Positions 42,879-51,875 of a stretch of 64,000 bases of DNA are shown here, one piece after another. The position numbers were made by a program, and so were the translations under genes. Source of the DNA: Salinigranum salinum (GTDB taxonomy: Archaea; Halobacteriota; Halobacteria; Halobacteriales; Haloferacaceae); contig NZ_VTOJ01000001.1 of assembly GCF_009176545.1 (NCBI RefSeq), positions 248,001 through 312,000 of the forward strand. Direction: 5' to 3'. The first letter of the stretch is position 1. Every line of letters starts with the position of its first letter. Below the pieces are notes generated by a model. It worked only from the letters and a program-made list of their open reading frames with translations. It had not been told where the DNA came from and ran no database searches.

Positions 42879-43051
42879 TCGATCCACGGGTGTCTGCCCG
42901 ACCGCGCCGGTCACGGGCCAGTTCTGTACGCCTATCGAGAAAGTCTCGATGCAACTGGACGTTCGTAGCCTCCTCGCGCGTGCGCGCGAAGCCCTAATAC
43001 AGTGGACTCCTAACGCGATACACCGGCACTGGTGGTTGCCGGGCGCGAGCA

Positions 43052-43201
43052 ATGCCAACCTGCGACCACTGCGGGTCGCACGTCTCCGAGCGCTTCGCAC
43101 GCGTGTTCGCCGACGAAGTCGGGCGAGTCCTCGCCTGTCCAAACTGTTCGGCGAACGCGGGAATCGCGGAAGTCGCGCGGAACCGGACCCGCAACGCATG
43201 A
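43052..43201 (+). CDS. 49-residue zinc-finger protein (DUF7563-like)
   Basis: Read directly from the sequence: MPTCDHCGSHVSERFARVFA, DEVGRVLACPNCSANAGIAE, VARNRTRNA. CxxC pairs at residues 4-7 and 29-32 form a small zinc finger. It resembles the haloarchaeal DUF7563 microproteins, whose function is unknown. Its stop overlaps nothing, and it precedes the GIY-YIG gene by about 80 nt. Confidence 0.78.
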   Translation: MPTCDHCGSHVSERFARVFADEVGRVLACPNCSANAGIAEVARNRTRNA

Positions 43202-43283
43202 CCGCTGAGTCGTGGACGACCACCACGCGAAGCCACTTCTTCCGGGCGAAGGATTGACCACTCCCCCGCCCGCCCGTTCCGTC

Positions 43284-43568
43284 GTGCACTACGCGTACCT
43301 CCTGGCCTGTGCGGACGGCACGTACTACGCGGGGTATACGACCGATCCACGGCGGCGCGTCGACGAGCACAACGACGAGGTTGGCGCGAAGTACACTCGT
43401 GGGCGGACCCCCGTGGAGCTGGTCCACGTCGAGCGGTTCGACTCCCGGTCGGCGGCGATGTCGCGGGAGTACGAACTCAAGCAGCTCTCGCACGACGCGA
43501 AGGCGCGACTCGCGGCCGGGACGGACGTCGCGGCGGTTCTCGACCACGACGACCGGGAGCGGGGCTGA
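43284..43568 (+). CDS. GIY-YIG domain protein (UPF0213/COG2827 type)
   Basis: A single GIY-YIG nuclease-fold domain: HYAYLLACADGTYYAGYTTD supplies the GIY/YIG equivalents (YLL and YAG), the Arg is in DPRRRVDEHN, and the Glu in SAAMSREYELKQLS. Length is 94 residues from GTG 43284; an in-frame GTG at 43212 would add 24 unlikely residues. Such small proteins are proposed to act in DNA repair, without firm evidence. Confidence 0.87.
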   Translation: MHYAYLLACADGTYYAGYTTDPRRRVDEHNDEVGAKYTRGRTPVELVHVERFDSRSAAMSREYELKQLSHDAKARLAAGTDVAAVLDHDDRERG

Positions 43569-43656
43569 TCGGACGTTCGACCGTCGTCGCTCCATCGACC
43601 AGCGGTCGAACGGACGAACCGAACGAGTCTTGCGCCGCCGCCACCAAGGGAGATCG

Positions 43657-43845
43657 ATGCTCGGCCTGCGTTACTACGCGTGCGATCGGTGCGACGCGGT
43701 CCACGCCAGCCCTGCCGTCCCCCCGTGGTGTAGCCGGTGCGACGGCCGCTCGCTCCGCGAGATCACCCGCGACCTGCAGGCCGACGCGTACTTCTGGCGA
43801 CCGGTCACGGACGACCGGCCGTCGCCGGTCGACGACGACCCCTGA
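43657..43845 (+). CDS. Small zinc-ribbon protein
   Basis: A 62-residue protein with RYYACDRCDAVHAS and PPWCSRCDGRSLRE knuckles and a C-terminal acidic tail. It is the fourth intact small CxxC protein in the window. Function unknown; probable nucleic-acid or protein adaptor by analogy. ATG 43657 gives the normal rubredoxin-like start. Confidence 0.75.
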   Translation: MLGLRYYACDRCDAVHASPAVPPWCSRCDGRSLREITRDLQADAYFWRPVTDDRPSPVDDDP

Positions 43846-43915
43846 CCCGCCGAACGTCGGCCCGAGGAGAGGAACACGTCCCGCTGCACGGCGGTGAAGC
43901 CGGTCGACTGGCATA

Positions 43916-43925
43916 CTTTTTATTC
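43916..43925 (+). promoter_or_regulatory. TATA box of the phosphohexomutase gene
   Basis: ACTTTTTATT-type element 22-31 nt before the ATG at 43947. Confidence 0.55.
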
Positions 43926-43946
43926 CGGTCGTGCGCAAGGTGCGGT

Positions 43947-45320
43947 ATGGACGCTATCTCCTTCGGCACTGACGGCTGGCGGGCCACACTCGACACGTTC
44001 ACCGACGACCGCGTGCGGATCGTCGGACAGGCCGTCGCGGACTACCTCCGCGACGAGGGGTTCGACGACCCAGTCGTCATCGGCTACGACGCGCGGGAGT
44101 CGTCACCCGGCTTCGCCGACTCGCTCGCCGAGGTCATGTCGGGCAACGGGTTCGACGTGATCCTGCCCGAACGCGACTGTCCCACCCCCGTCGCCGCGTA
44201 CACCATCGTCGACCGGGGTGCGTCGGGCGCGCTCATGCTGACCGCCTCGCACAACCCGCCGGAGTACAACGGCGTGAAGTTCATCCCGAGCGACGGCGCG
44301 CCCGCGCTCCCCGAGGTGACGGAGCGGATCGAAGCCAACCTCCGCGAACCCGACCTCCTGCCCCCCGAGGAACACGGCACGGTCAGCCGCGAGGACCTCG
44401 TCACCGTCCACGCCGACCACGCACGAGAGCTCGTCGACGCCGACCTCTCCGGCGTGACGGTGGTGTACGACGCGATCCACGGCTCCGGCCGCGGCGTCAC
44501 GGACGCGCTTTTGGAGTCGGCCGGTGTCGAGGTGATCCGTCACCGCTGCGAGGACGACCCTACTTTTGGAGGAGCCCACCCAGAGCCGAGTCCGGAGAAC
44601 CTCCGCGAACTCGAATCGCTGGTTCGCGAACACGACGCCGACCTCGGTGTGGCCAACGACGGGGACGCCGACCGGGTCGCGTTCGTCACGCCCGAACGCG
44701 GCAAACTCGACGAGAACCTCTTCTACGCCGCCCTGTACGACTACCTCCTCGAATCCGACTCGGGTCCCGCAGTCCGGACGGTGTCGACGACGTTCCTCAT
44801 CGACCGCATCGCCGAGGCACACGGCGAGGAGGTGTTCGAGACCCCCGTGGGGTTCAAGTGGGTCGCCCAGGGCATGCAGGAACACGACGCGCTCGTGGGC
44901 GGTGAGGAGTCCGGCGGCTTCTCCATCCGTGGACACATCCGGGAGAAGGACGGCGTCCTCATGGGGCTTCTCGGGGCGGCGATCGCCAGCGAGGAGCCGT
45001 TCGACGCCCGCGTCGACCGCCTCCTCGACGAACACGGCGACATCGTCGCCGACAAGATCTCGGTCGACTGCCCCGACGCCGAGAAGGAGCGTGTGCTCTC
45101 GGACCTCGAGCGCGAGCTGCCCGAGACCGTCGCCGGCCGCGAGATCGCGAAGGTCGTCACGCTCGACGGCTTCAAACTCCTGCTCGACGACGGCTCGTGG
45201 CTCCTCGTCCGCCCCTCGGGGACCGAGCCCGTGCTCAGAGTGTACGCCGAAGCGTCGAGCGAGGAGCGCATCGAGGCGCTCCTCGACGCGGGCCGCGATC
45301 TGGTCGAGCCGCTGGTGTAG
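43947..45320 (+). CDS. Phosphoglucomutase/phosphomannomutase family enzyme
   Basis: A 457-residue alpha-D-phosphohexomutase. The phosphoserine loop is LMLTASHNPPEYNGVKF (catalytic Ser before HNP), the metal loop is GVANDGDADRVAFVTPERG, the sugar-specificity loop is VGGEESGGFSIRGH, and the phosphate-binding loop is LVRPSGTEPVLRVYAEA. GEESGG leaves the choice between glucose, mannose and glucosamine phosphates open. Leaderless start with TATA box. A possible remnant of a second copy of its 3' end lies at 47896-47953. Confidence 0.93.
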   Translation: MDAISFGTDGWRATLDTFTDDRVRIVGQAVADYLRDEGFDDPVVIGYDARESSPGFADSLAEVMSGNGFDVILPERDCPTPVAAYTIVDRGASGALMLTASHNPPEYNGVKFIPSDGAPALPEVTERIEANLREPDLLPPEEHGTVSREDLVTVHADHARELVDADLSGVTVVYDAIHGSGRGVTDALLESAGVEVIRHRCEDDPTFGGAHPEPSPENLRELESLVREHDADLGVANDGDADRVAFVTPERGKLDENLFYAALYDYLLESDSGPAVRTVSTTFLIDRIAEAHGEEVFETPVGFKWVAQGMQEHDALVGGEESGGFSIRGHIREKDGVLMGLLGAAIASEEPFDARVDRLLDEHGDIVADKISVDCPDAEKERVLSDLERELPETVAGREIAKVVTLDGFKLLLDDGSWLLVRPSGTEPVLRVYAEASSEERIEALLDAGRDLVEPLV

Positions 45321-45639
45321 GCTTCGTCCGCGGTGTCGATCCCGCGCCCGCTTCCGGTGTCGATCCCGCGCCCCCTCCGAGTTTCGGTCGGTCGTCCCGC
45401 CCGTCCTCCCATCTACGAGACACCACGCCGAGAAACGTATTTACCGGCCAGTGTCGTATCCAGGGTCGGTCTCCTCCGCCGATGACTCCCGCTTCCTTCG
45501 ACGGTCGCCACGGACCTGTTCACCCGTTCCCGAGAGCGTTCGTCGGAGTCACCACTGGTTCGTTGCCGACCGGCGTCGCCGGACGCGTGGTCGACGGACT
45601 CCCGATCGATCTCCGACGCGAGTACGCGGGTGGTCGCCG
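45321..45639. other. Promoter region of the first sensor kinase
   Basis: Two tandem 24-bp units beginning GGTGTCGATCCCGCGCCC occupy about 45332-45380. GTATTTACC at about 45437-45445 is the likely TATA element. A 53-codon frame (ATG 45482 to TGA 45643) overlaps the kinase start as ATGA and may be a translated leader (MTPASFDGRHGPVHPFPRAF start), but it has no recognisable protein features. Confidence 0.4.
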
Positions 45640-47544
45640 ATGAGTTCACCGTTCGGAACGACGTCGGCCGACGCGGCTCCGATCCGCGTGCTCCACGTCG
45701 ACGACGACCCGGCGTTCGTGGAGACGGCCGCCGAGTTCGTGCAGTTGGCGGACGACCGCATCACCGTCGAGACGGCGGACAGCGCGGGGACGGGGCTAGC
45801 TCGACTCGCCGAAGGCGGCTTCGACTGCGTCGTCTCCGACTACGACATGCCCGGCACGAACGGGATCGAGTTCCTCGAGGCCGTCCGTGCCGACTATCCC
45901 GATCTCCCGTTCGTCCTGTTCACCGGTCACGGCAGCGAGGCGGTTGCCGGCGACGCCATCTCCGCGGGCGTCACCGACTACCTGCAGAAGGCACACGGGA
46001 TCGACCAGTACACCATCCTGGCTCACCGAATCGCGAACGCGGTGGCGGCCACCCGGTCCACGCTCGACGCCGAACGGTCCCGACGCCAGCTCGACCACAT
46101 CCTCAGAACCGTCCCCGCCTGCGTCGTCTACCTGGACACGGCGGGCCGGTTCGTCTTCGCGAACCAGCGCGCCACGGCGGTGCTCGGTCTGGAACGCGCC
46201 GAGGTGACCGAGCGCACGTACGACGCCCCCGAGTGGGACAACAGAGACCTCGACGGCGACCCGATCCCGGACGAGGAGCTCCCGTTTCGACGGGTACTCG
46301 ACTCGGGCGAACCGCTCTACGGCTTCGAGCAGAGCATCCGGTCGCCCGACGGAACCCGCAAGGTGTTGCTGATAAACGGCGTCCCGCTGTTCGACGACGC
46401 CGGCGCCGTCGAAGGCGTCCTGTTCGCGCTGACCGACGTGACGGCGCGTCACGAACTCGAATCCGAACTGGCGACGCGGGCCGACCAGTACCGGACGCTC
46501 GTCGAACACTTCCCCGGCGGCGGCGTCTTCCTCTACAACGAGGCGTTCGAGTGTGTACGTGCGGGCGGCCGCGGACTCTCGGAGGTCGGACTCTCCCCGG
46601 CCGATATCGAAGGCGACCGGCCACGCGACCGGTACCCACCGGCGATCGCCGACGAGATCGAGGAACACCTCGGTGACGCGTTCGAGGGTCGGGAGAGCGA
46701 CTTCGAACAGTCGTACAGGGGTCGGCAGTACCGCGTCCGGACTCTGCCAGTCAGGGACGCCGACGGCCGCATCGAGCAGGTGATGGCCGTCTCACAGGAC
46801 GTGACCGAACAGCGACGTCGCGAACGGGAACTCTCCCGACAGAACGAGCGCCTCGACGACTTCGCCGACGTCGTGAGCCACGATCTCAAGGGGCCGCTGG
46901 GCGTCGTTGCGGGGCGGCTGGAACTCGCGCGGAACGACTGTGACAGCGAGCATCTGGACCACGCGATGGGCGCGCTCGATCGGAGCCGGCTTCTGATCGA
47001 CGACCTGCTCGCGCTCGCCCGGGAGCGCGACGGCGTGAGCGAGGTGGAGCCGGTCGAACTGACGACGCTCGCTCGCTCCTGCTGGGACCACGTCGAGACG
47101 GACGGCGCGACGCTGGTGATCGAGACGACCCGGACGGTCCGTGCCGACCCGACTCGGCTCCGACAGCTGCTGACGAACCTGTTCCGGAACTGCGTGGAAC
47201 ACGGTTCCACAGACAGTCGGCTGGAAGCCGACGACCTCGCCGAGCACGGGTCCAGCGACGGTCAGCAACCGGCTGGCGGCGCGGTCGAACGCACCGGGGG
47301 AGCGGTGACAGTCACGCTCGGCGACCTCGAGGGCGGGTTCTACGTCGAGGACGACGGGCCGGGAATCCCGGCGGCCGAACGCGAGCGCGTGTTCGAACGC
47401 GGCTACTCGCGGAAAGTCGACGGAACGGGATTCGGGCTGAGCATCGTGCGAGACGTCGTCGCCAGTCACGGCTGGCAGGTCGCCGTCACCGACGGCGTGG
47501 CTGGCGGGGCACGGTTCGAGTTCAGCGACGTCACGGTCGTCTGA
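45640..47544 (+). CDS. Hybrid receiver-PAS-PAS sensor histidine kinase
   Basis: A 634-residue soluble kinase. Domains: receiver (about 14-125, phosphoacceptor Asp67 in CVVSDYDMPGTNG), PAS (about 145-265), PAS (about 275-395), HisKA with His414 in VVSHDLKGPLGV, and HATPase_c (about 500-630) with DDGPGIPAAERERVFERGYS and GTGFGLSIV. No membrane helices, so it senses a cytoplasmic signal. The N-terminal receiver suggests it is itself phosphorylated in a relay. The N-box Asn517 region carries an in-frame insertion (HGSTDSRLEADDLAEHG) that is nearly identical in DNA to one in the kinase at 55472. Confidence 0.92.
   Translation: MSSPFGTTSADAAPIRVLHVDDDPAFVETAAEFVQLADDRITVETADSAGTGLARLAEGGFDCVVSDYDMPGTNGIEFLEAVRADYPDLPFVLFTGHGSEAVAGDAISAGVTDYLQKAHGIDQYTILAHRIANAVAATRSTLDAERSRRQLDHILRTVPACVVYLDTAGRFVFANQRATAVLGLERAEVTERTYDAPEWDNRDLDGDPIPDEELPFRRVLDSGEPLYGFEQSIRSPDGTRKVLLINGVPLFDDAGAVEGVLFALTDVTARHELESELATRADQYRTLVEHFPGGGVFLYNEAFECVRAGGRGLSEVGLSPADIEGDRPRDRYPPAIADEIEEHLGDAFEGRESDFEQSYRGRQYRVRTLPVRDADGRIEQVMAVSQDVTEQRRRERELSRQNERLDDFADVVSHDLKGPLGVVAGRLELARNDCDSEHLDHAMGALDRSRLLIDDLLALARERDGVSEVEPVELTTLARSCWDHVETDGATLVIETTRTVRADPTRLRQLLTNLFRNCVEHGSTDSRLEADDLAEHGSSDGQQPAGGAVERTGGAVTVTLGDLEGGFYVEDDGPGIPAAERERVFERGYSRKVDGTGFGLSIVRDVVASHGWQVAVTDGVAGGARFEFSDVTVV
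47194..47232 (+). repeat. Double-hairpin palindromic element inside a kinase N-box (copy 1)
   Basis: Two perfect hairpins in tandem: GTGGAAC-ACG-GTTCCAC (47194-47210) and GTCGGCT-GGA-AGCCGAC (47216-47232). It encodes VEHGSTDSRLEAD within the ATP-binding domain. The same 39 bases with two changes occur at 55841-55879 in the second kinase on the other strand. Confidence 0.8.
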
Positions 47545-47586
47545 CTGCGCCGCGTCGAGCGACCGGTGATCGGCCACGCCTGCCGA

Positions 47587-47874
47587 TCACCGAAATCGCT
47601 TCTTGAGTGCCTCGATCTCGACCCCCCGTGACTCGTCGAACGGCCGCACCGCCTCGCGGAACGCCGCCGTGAGCCGCCCGGTCTCGTCCAGTGCCACCTC
47701 GACCAACGTCCGTCCGATCCCCGTGCCACGCCGGTCGGGGTGGACCGCGATCGCCTCGACGTGGTCGCCGTCGCGGACGAGTGCGCCGACGACCCGTCCG
47801 TCGCGCCCGGCGACGAGCACCTCGTCGGATTCGGTCCACCGGCGGATCTGGTTCGCGCCGACGTCCACCGTCAT
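47587..47874 (-). pseudogene. Truncated duplicate of the GNAT acetyltransferase
   Basis: The DNA is nearly identical to the middle of the intact GNAT gene 49493-49951: both encode GRVVGALVRDGDHVEAIAVH and PDRRGTGIGRTLVE with the acetyl-CoA loop. This copy lacks the normal N-terminus, since upstream similarity fades into VPRILKRM, and its last 25 residues have diverged (FDESRGVEIEALKKRFR against FYERLGFDVEERDERLW). It still forms a 95-codon frame from ATG 47874 and might be expressed, but it lacks the family's first strand and helix. A decaying duplicate is the best reading. Confidence 0.72.
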
Positions 47875-47895
47875 CCGCTTGAGTATCCGGGGGAC

Positions 47896-47953
47896 GCGGA
47901 AGCCAGCAGTAACGCGCGGATCGAGGCGTTCCTCGACCCGGTCGAGCCGCTGG
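47896..47953 (+). pseudogene. Possible remnant of a phosphohexomutase 3' end
   Basis: The plus strand reads AEASSNARIEAFLDP-VEPLA, matching the last residues of the phosphohexomutase (AEASSEERIEALLDAGRDLVEPLV), with a short in-frame gap. The match covers only about 58 bp and part of it also aligns with GNAT DNA, so this is suggestive only. Confidence 0.3.
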
Positions 47954-48106
47954 CCCGAGACTCCCTCGTCTCGCCGCCTTCTGCCACGCCCGAGGTTGCG
48001 CCGACTGAGTCCGTGTCCGCGCCTCCACGACGGCGTCGTTCGACACGCCCACGCGTCAGCAGACGGAGACTCGTCGGCTGTCTCGGTCCCGGGCGTCGTC
48101 GACCAC

Positions 48107-49273
48107 TCAGGAGAGCCGCGAAACGATGGCCCGAACGATCGGGAGGACGACTAGCTGGAGCGTCGGAATCGCCGACGCGATGGCCAGTTTACCGACGGAT
48201 TCGATGTCGGAGGGCCAGGTACGGATGCTTCTCGTCGCGTCGTGTAGCCGGTCGAGCCGATCCAGTTCGACCGTCACGTCAGGCCCTCGTCCGGGGTCGT
48301 CACGCCAGCTGCGGACGGCCTCGTCGTACTGCTCTTCGACCTCGATCAGCCGTTCGCGCTTCGTGGTCTTCAGCTTCGTGTGAACCATCCAGATCGGGGC
48401 GAAAAACATCGCGAAGCCGACGACCGTGAACAGCACGACCGTCGACAGATACCCGGACGGGTCCGGATAGAACGGAACGTTGGGTGGCGATTCGACCAGC
48501 CGCAACGCGACGTCGAGTACGGCGACGGATACGAAGCTCCCGTCGCCCGACTCGACGGACGGAATCAGGACCAGATAGTAGAGGTAGACCAAGTAGAGCG
48601 TCACGAGCGCGAACCACCCGGTCGATGCCCTCGTCCCGAACCGCATGAGGGGGTCGAACGTTCGAGCTGCGGAGTGGACGCTCCGTAGCTCCAGTCGCAG
48701 CACCGATCGCACGAGCAGGAGGTGTACAATCACGAAGTATACGATCACTGTCGTCGCTAACACGACCGCGGCGTTTATGACGAAGAACAGGGAGTGAGAG
48801 CCGCTGGTGAACGGGTCGAGTTTGTGAACCCAGAACGGGATCGTGAGGTTGTAGGCGGCGAAGAGTACCAGCACCGGTCTGAAGTCGCGCTGCCAGCCGA
48901 GCCACCGGTTGATCCGTCGCCGAGCGGCCGTCTCGTCCGCGAAACACGTGGCAACCTGGTCCCACGAGGTCCGGCCGTTCGCGATCCAGTGTGCGATGAC
49001 GACGAGTTCGATCACGAGCATGACACTGAAGAAGTACGCTGCGCTCCCCAGCACCGCCGTCGGGTCGGCGTACTCGGTCTGGAGACCGAACAGGACGGAG
49101 ACGAGATAGAGGAACGCGAACCACAGAACGGTGGCGACGACAGAGAGCGCCGCCAACGTCCCGAAGTCGCCGGCAGCGACCTTCGAACCGAACTGCGCCG
49201 TCACCGACTGCGCGTTCGGACGCCGACGTACTGGGTCCGTCTCCGGCTGCTCCTCCTCGGATCGTGGGACCAC
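48107..49273 (-). CDS. Six-to-eight-helix membrane protein of unknown function
   Basis: A 388-residue protein with helices such as LAALSVVATVLWFAFLYLVS, YFFSVMLVIELVVIAHWIA, VVLATTVIVYFVIVHLLLV and YLSTVVLFTVVGFAMFFAPI, then a charged coiled stretch (TKLKTTKRERLIEVEEQYDE) and a last hydrophobic segment. I do not recognise the family. It is flanked by the intact GNAT gene and its truncated copy, and its codon usage is somewhat AT-richer than the region, so it may be an acquired gene. Confidence 0.8.
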   Translation of the reverse strand: MVPRSEEEQPETDPVRRRPNAQSVTAQFGSKVAAGDFGTLAALSVVATVLWFAFLYLVSVLFGLQTEYADPTAVLGSAAYFFSVMLVIELVVIAHWIANGRTSWDQVATCFADETAARRRINRWLGWQRDFRPVLVLFAAYNLTIPFWVHKLDPFTSGSHSLFFVINAAVVLATTVIVYFVIVHLLLVRSVLRLELRSVHSAARTFDPLMRFGTRASTGWFALVTLYLVYLYYLVLIPSVESGDGSFVSVAVLDVALRLVESPPNVPFYPDPSGYLSTVVLFTVVGFAMFFAPIWMVHTKLKTTKRERLIEVEEQYDEAVRSWRDDPGRGPDVTVELDRLDRLHDATRSIRTWPSDIESVGKLAIASAIPTLQLVVLPIVRAIVSRLS

Positions 49274-49492
49274 GACAGTAAAACGTCACGAACTGTAATA
49301 GCTTGCGCGGCACCCCGTCAGCAACGGCCGCGCGCGTCCGTGCCAGGCGCTCCCGTGGGGAGCGGCTCTCCCTCGCTGGCTCCGTTCTCGGACGTCTCAT
49401 CCGCCACTCTCTGCGTCCAGCGTCCCGGTCGGTCGTGTCGAATCTGCACGCTCTCCTTCGTGACCACCGCGTCCGCTCGTGCGATATTGTGT

Positions 49493-49951
49493 TCACTCGA
49501 TCCGCTCGCCCCAGAGTCGCTCGTCGCGCTCCTCGACGTCGAACCCGAGTCTCTCGTAGAACGGCCGCACCTCCTCGCGGAACGCCGCCGTGAGCCGCCC
49601 GGTCTCGTCCAGTGCCGCCTCGACCAACGTCCGTCCGATCCCCGTGCCACGCCGGTCGGGGTGGACCGCGATCGCCTCGACGTGGTCGCCGTCGCGGACG
49701 AGTGCGCCGACGACCCGTCCGTCGCGCTCGGCGACGAGCACTTCTTCCGATTCGGTCCGCTGGCGGATCTGGTTCGCGCCGACGTCCAGCATCGCCCCCT
49801 CGAGTACCCGGAGGACAGCGAGCAGGTCACGTTCGGTGCCGTTGCGGATCGTCGGACTGCCTCCGTCGCAGGTACGCCCGTCCCTCTCGTCGGTACGCCC
49901 GCCCCGCTCGCCGGCATCTCTCGCTCCGCGTCCGTCGTTCGCGTCGGTCAT
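49493..49951 (-). CDS. GNAT-family N-acetyltransferase
   Basis: A 152-residue acetyl-CoA-dependent acetyltransferase. After an Arg/Gly/Asp-rich N-terminal extension (about 1-35) comes the fold: TIRNGTERDLLAVLRVLEGA, VEAIAVHPDRRGTGIGRTLV with the Q/RxxGxG/A pyrophosphate loop, and FYERLGFDVEERDERLW. The substrate is unknown. Its start overlaps the stop of the upstream methyltransferase gene by 4 nt (ATGA), forming an operon. Confidence 0.87.
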   Translation of the reverse strand: MTDANDGRGARDAGERGGRTDERDGRTCDGGSPTIRNGTERDLLAVLRVLEGAMLDVGANQIRQRTESEEVLVAERDGRVVGALVRDGDHVEAIAVHPDRRGTGIGRTLVEAALDETGRLTAAFREEVRPFYERLGFDVEERDERLWGERIE

Positions 49952-50628
49952 GACTCGGCGTCGTCGGCTCTCCGACCGCTGGCGACGAACAGCGTCCCGT
50001 CGGTGAACTCCCGGACGTCGACGTCGACGAACCGGTCGCGGACGGCCGCCGGGACGTTCGCCTCGGGCTCCCAGTTCGTGGTCGCCCTGAACAGGGGGAC
50101 GAGCACGAGGTTCAGCAGTTTCATCGGCCAGTGCTGGAACGGCTGGGCGTCCAGCACGGCGAGCTGCCCCCCCGGTCGGAGCGCGTCGTGGGCCGCCGTC
50201 ACGCCCCCGACGGGGTGGGGCATCGCGCTGAGCGACATCGCGGCGTACACTGCGTCGAACTGCTGGCCGATCACTGGGGGTCGCGTCGCGTCCCCCCGGA
50301 TGGCGTGGACGTTCTCCCACCCGTGAGCTCGGATTCGATCCGTCGCCCGCTGCGTCATCCCCGCGCTGGCGTCGACGCCCACCACCACCCCCCCGTTCCC
50401 GACGCGGTCGTGGAGTTCGGCGAACGCGTTCCCGGGTCCGGAGCCGAGTTCGAGCACGCGATCGCCGGGTGAGAGGTCGAGCGCCTCGACCGCACGCCGC
50501 CGTATCGACGCCTCCCGACCGGCGAAGACGACGGTGTAGAAGGCGTCCAGCAGTCGCGGGTGGCGACTCCACCAGTCGTACACCCCTCCTCCGTGCCCAC
50601 TGTCGGTCGGCCGGTCGGTCATCACCAC
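49948..50628 (-). CDS. Class I SAM-dependent methyltransferase
   Basis: A 226-residue protein with SAM-binding motif I VLELGSGPGNAFAEL, the acidic loop VVVGVDASAGMTQRA, motif II/III AIRGDATRPP and VYAAMSLSAMPHPV, and the post-motif LRPGGQLAVLDAQPFQHWP, similar to UbiE-like methyltransferases. The substrate cannot be assigned. First gene of the operon with the GNAT gene. The ATG at 50622 is an equally good start, removing two residues. Confidence 0.88.
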   Translation of the reverse strand: MVMTDRPTDSGHGGGVYDWWSRHPRLLDAFYTVVFAGREASIRRRAVEALDLSPGDRVLELGSGPGNAFAELHDRVGNGGVVVGVDASAGMTQRATDRIRAHGWENVHAIRGDATRPPVIGQQFDAVYAAMSLSAMPHPVGGVTAAHDALRPGGQLAVLDAQPFQHWPMKLLNLVLVPLFRATTNWEPEANVPAAVRDRFVDVDVREFTDGTLFVASGRRADDAES

Positions 50629-50732
50629 GACTTCGACCGCGCGACTGAAATACCCGTGGTGGTCCCCGGTCGGGGGGCGAGGCTGCCACGGCGACGGCTG
50701 CCGCCGTCAGCTCGGGGTTCCAGTAAACACTA

Positions 50733-51749
50733 TCAGGGCTCCAGCACGACGCGGAACCGGGCCTCGTTCGCCATCATCCGGTCGTAGGCCGTGTCGACCG
50801 CGTCCAGCGGGTAGGTCTCGATCTCCGGGGTGACGTCCCGGAGCGCGCTGAATTCGAGAGTGTCCTGCGAGTCGCGGGCGTGCCCCGAAGCCCACCCACT
50901 GACCGCTCCCCGGGTCATCACGAGGTGCTGGACGTCGACGCCCGCGGGTTCGTGCGGGACGCCGACCACCACGAGTTCCCCGTCGGTGCCGAGGCCGCCG
51001 ACCACGCTCTCGACGGCGGCCGCCGACGGTGCGGTGCCGAGGATTACGCGCGCACCGCCGAGCCCCTGCAACGCCGCGGCGGGGTCCTCCTCGGAGGCGT
51101 CGACGAAGTGGTCCGCGCCGAGTTCGAAGGCGAGGTCGCGCTTGTCGGGGCTGCGCGAGAGCGCGACCGTCTCGAACCCCGCGGCGTGGGCGTACTGGAT
51201 TCCCAGGTGACCCAGGCCGCCGATGCCCTGGACGGCGACGAGGTCGCCGGGGCGGGCACCGCTGTTCCGCAGCGCGTTGAACGTCGTGATGCCGGCACAG
51301 AGCAGCGGCGCGGCGTCCACACTGTCGAGCTCGTCGGGGATGCGCGCGAGCGCCTCGGCGGGAACCGCGGCGTACTCCGCGTAACCGCCGTCGAAGGTGA
51401 GACCGGTGATCTCCCCGTTCTCGCACTGCTGGAAGTCCCCGCGCCGACAGGGGTCGCACGTGAAGCAGTGGCCGCCGTGCCACCCCGCTCCCACGCGATC
51501 GCCCTCCTCCCAGGCCGTGACGTTCTCGCCGACGCTGTCGACGCGGCCGGCGATCTCGTGGCCCGGGACACGGGGGTAGTCGATGCCCGGGAAACTGCCC
51601 TCCTTCACGTAGCTGTCGCTGTAACAGATGCCGCAGGCGTCGACGACGACTCGGACCTCCTCCGGCCCCGGGTCGGGAACGGGTCGCTCGACGAGTTCGA
51701 ACGATCCACCTGGCTCGGAGACGACGACCGCCCGCATGGTGTCGGACAT
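50733..51749 (-). CDS. Zinc-dependent alcohol dehydrogenase (MDR family)
   Basis: A 338-residue medium-chain dehydrogenase. Catalytic zinc ligands are in ACGICYSDSYVKEG and PGHEIAGRV, the four structural-zinc Cys in GHCFTCDPCRRGDFQQCENG, and the NAD(P)-binding loop is VQGIGGLGHLGIQYA. It resembles the cinnamyl/YahK or AdhP type with broad alcohol/aldehyde substrates. It may start at 51749 or at 51737 (RAVVVSEPGG). It is divergent from the repeated lipoprotein gene. Confidence 0.93.
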   Translation of the reverse strand: MSDTMRAVVVSEPGGSFELVERPVPDPGPEEVRVVVDACGICYSDSYVKEGSFPGIDYPRVPGHEIAGRVDSVGENVTAWEEGDRVGAGWHGGHCFTCDPCRRGDFQQCENGEITGLTFDGGYAEYAAVPAEALARIPDELDSVDAAPLLCAGITTFNALRNSGARPGDLVAVQGIGGLGHLGIQYAHAAGFETVALSRSPDKRDLAFELGADHFVDASEEDPAAALQGLGGARVILGTAPSAAAVESVVGGLGTDGELVVVGVPHEPAGVDVQHLVMTRGAVSGWASGHARDSQDTLEFSALRDVTPEIETYPLDAVDTAYDRMMANEARFRVVLEP

Positions 51750-51875
51750 ACGTCTCTCACTGGGACCGACGGCTCAAGTCTCGTTCGGTGGGTCGTGTGT
51801 CCCGCACGGCCGTCCCGCCGTGGATCATCTCGTGCGGCGGTAGGTACATGACCACCCCGCCACTACCGTCCACCG

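Noticed and set aside
42091..43595. Long antisense frames over larB and the zinc-finger gene
   Set aside because: Shadows; larB and the CxxC protein are clear on the plus strand.
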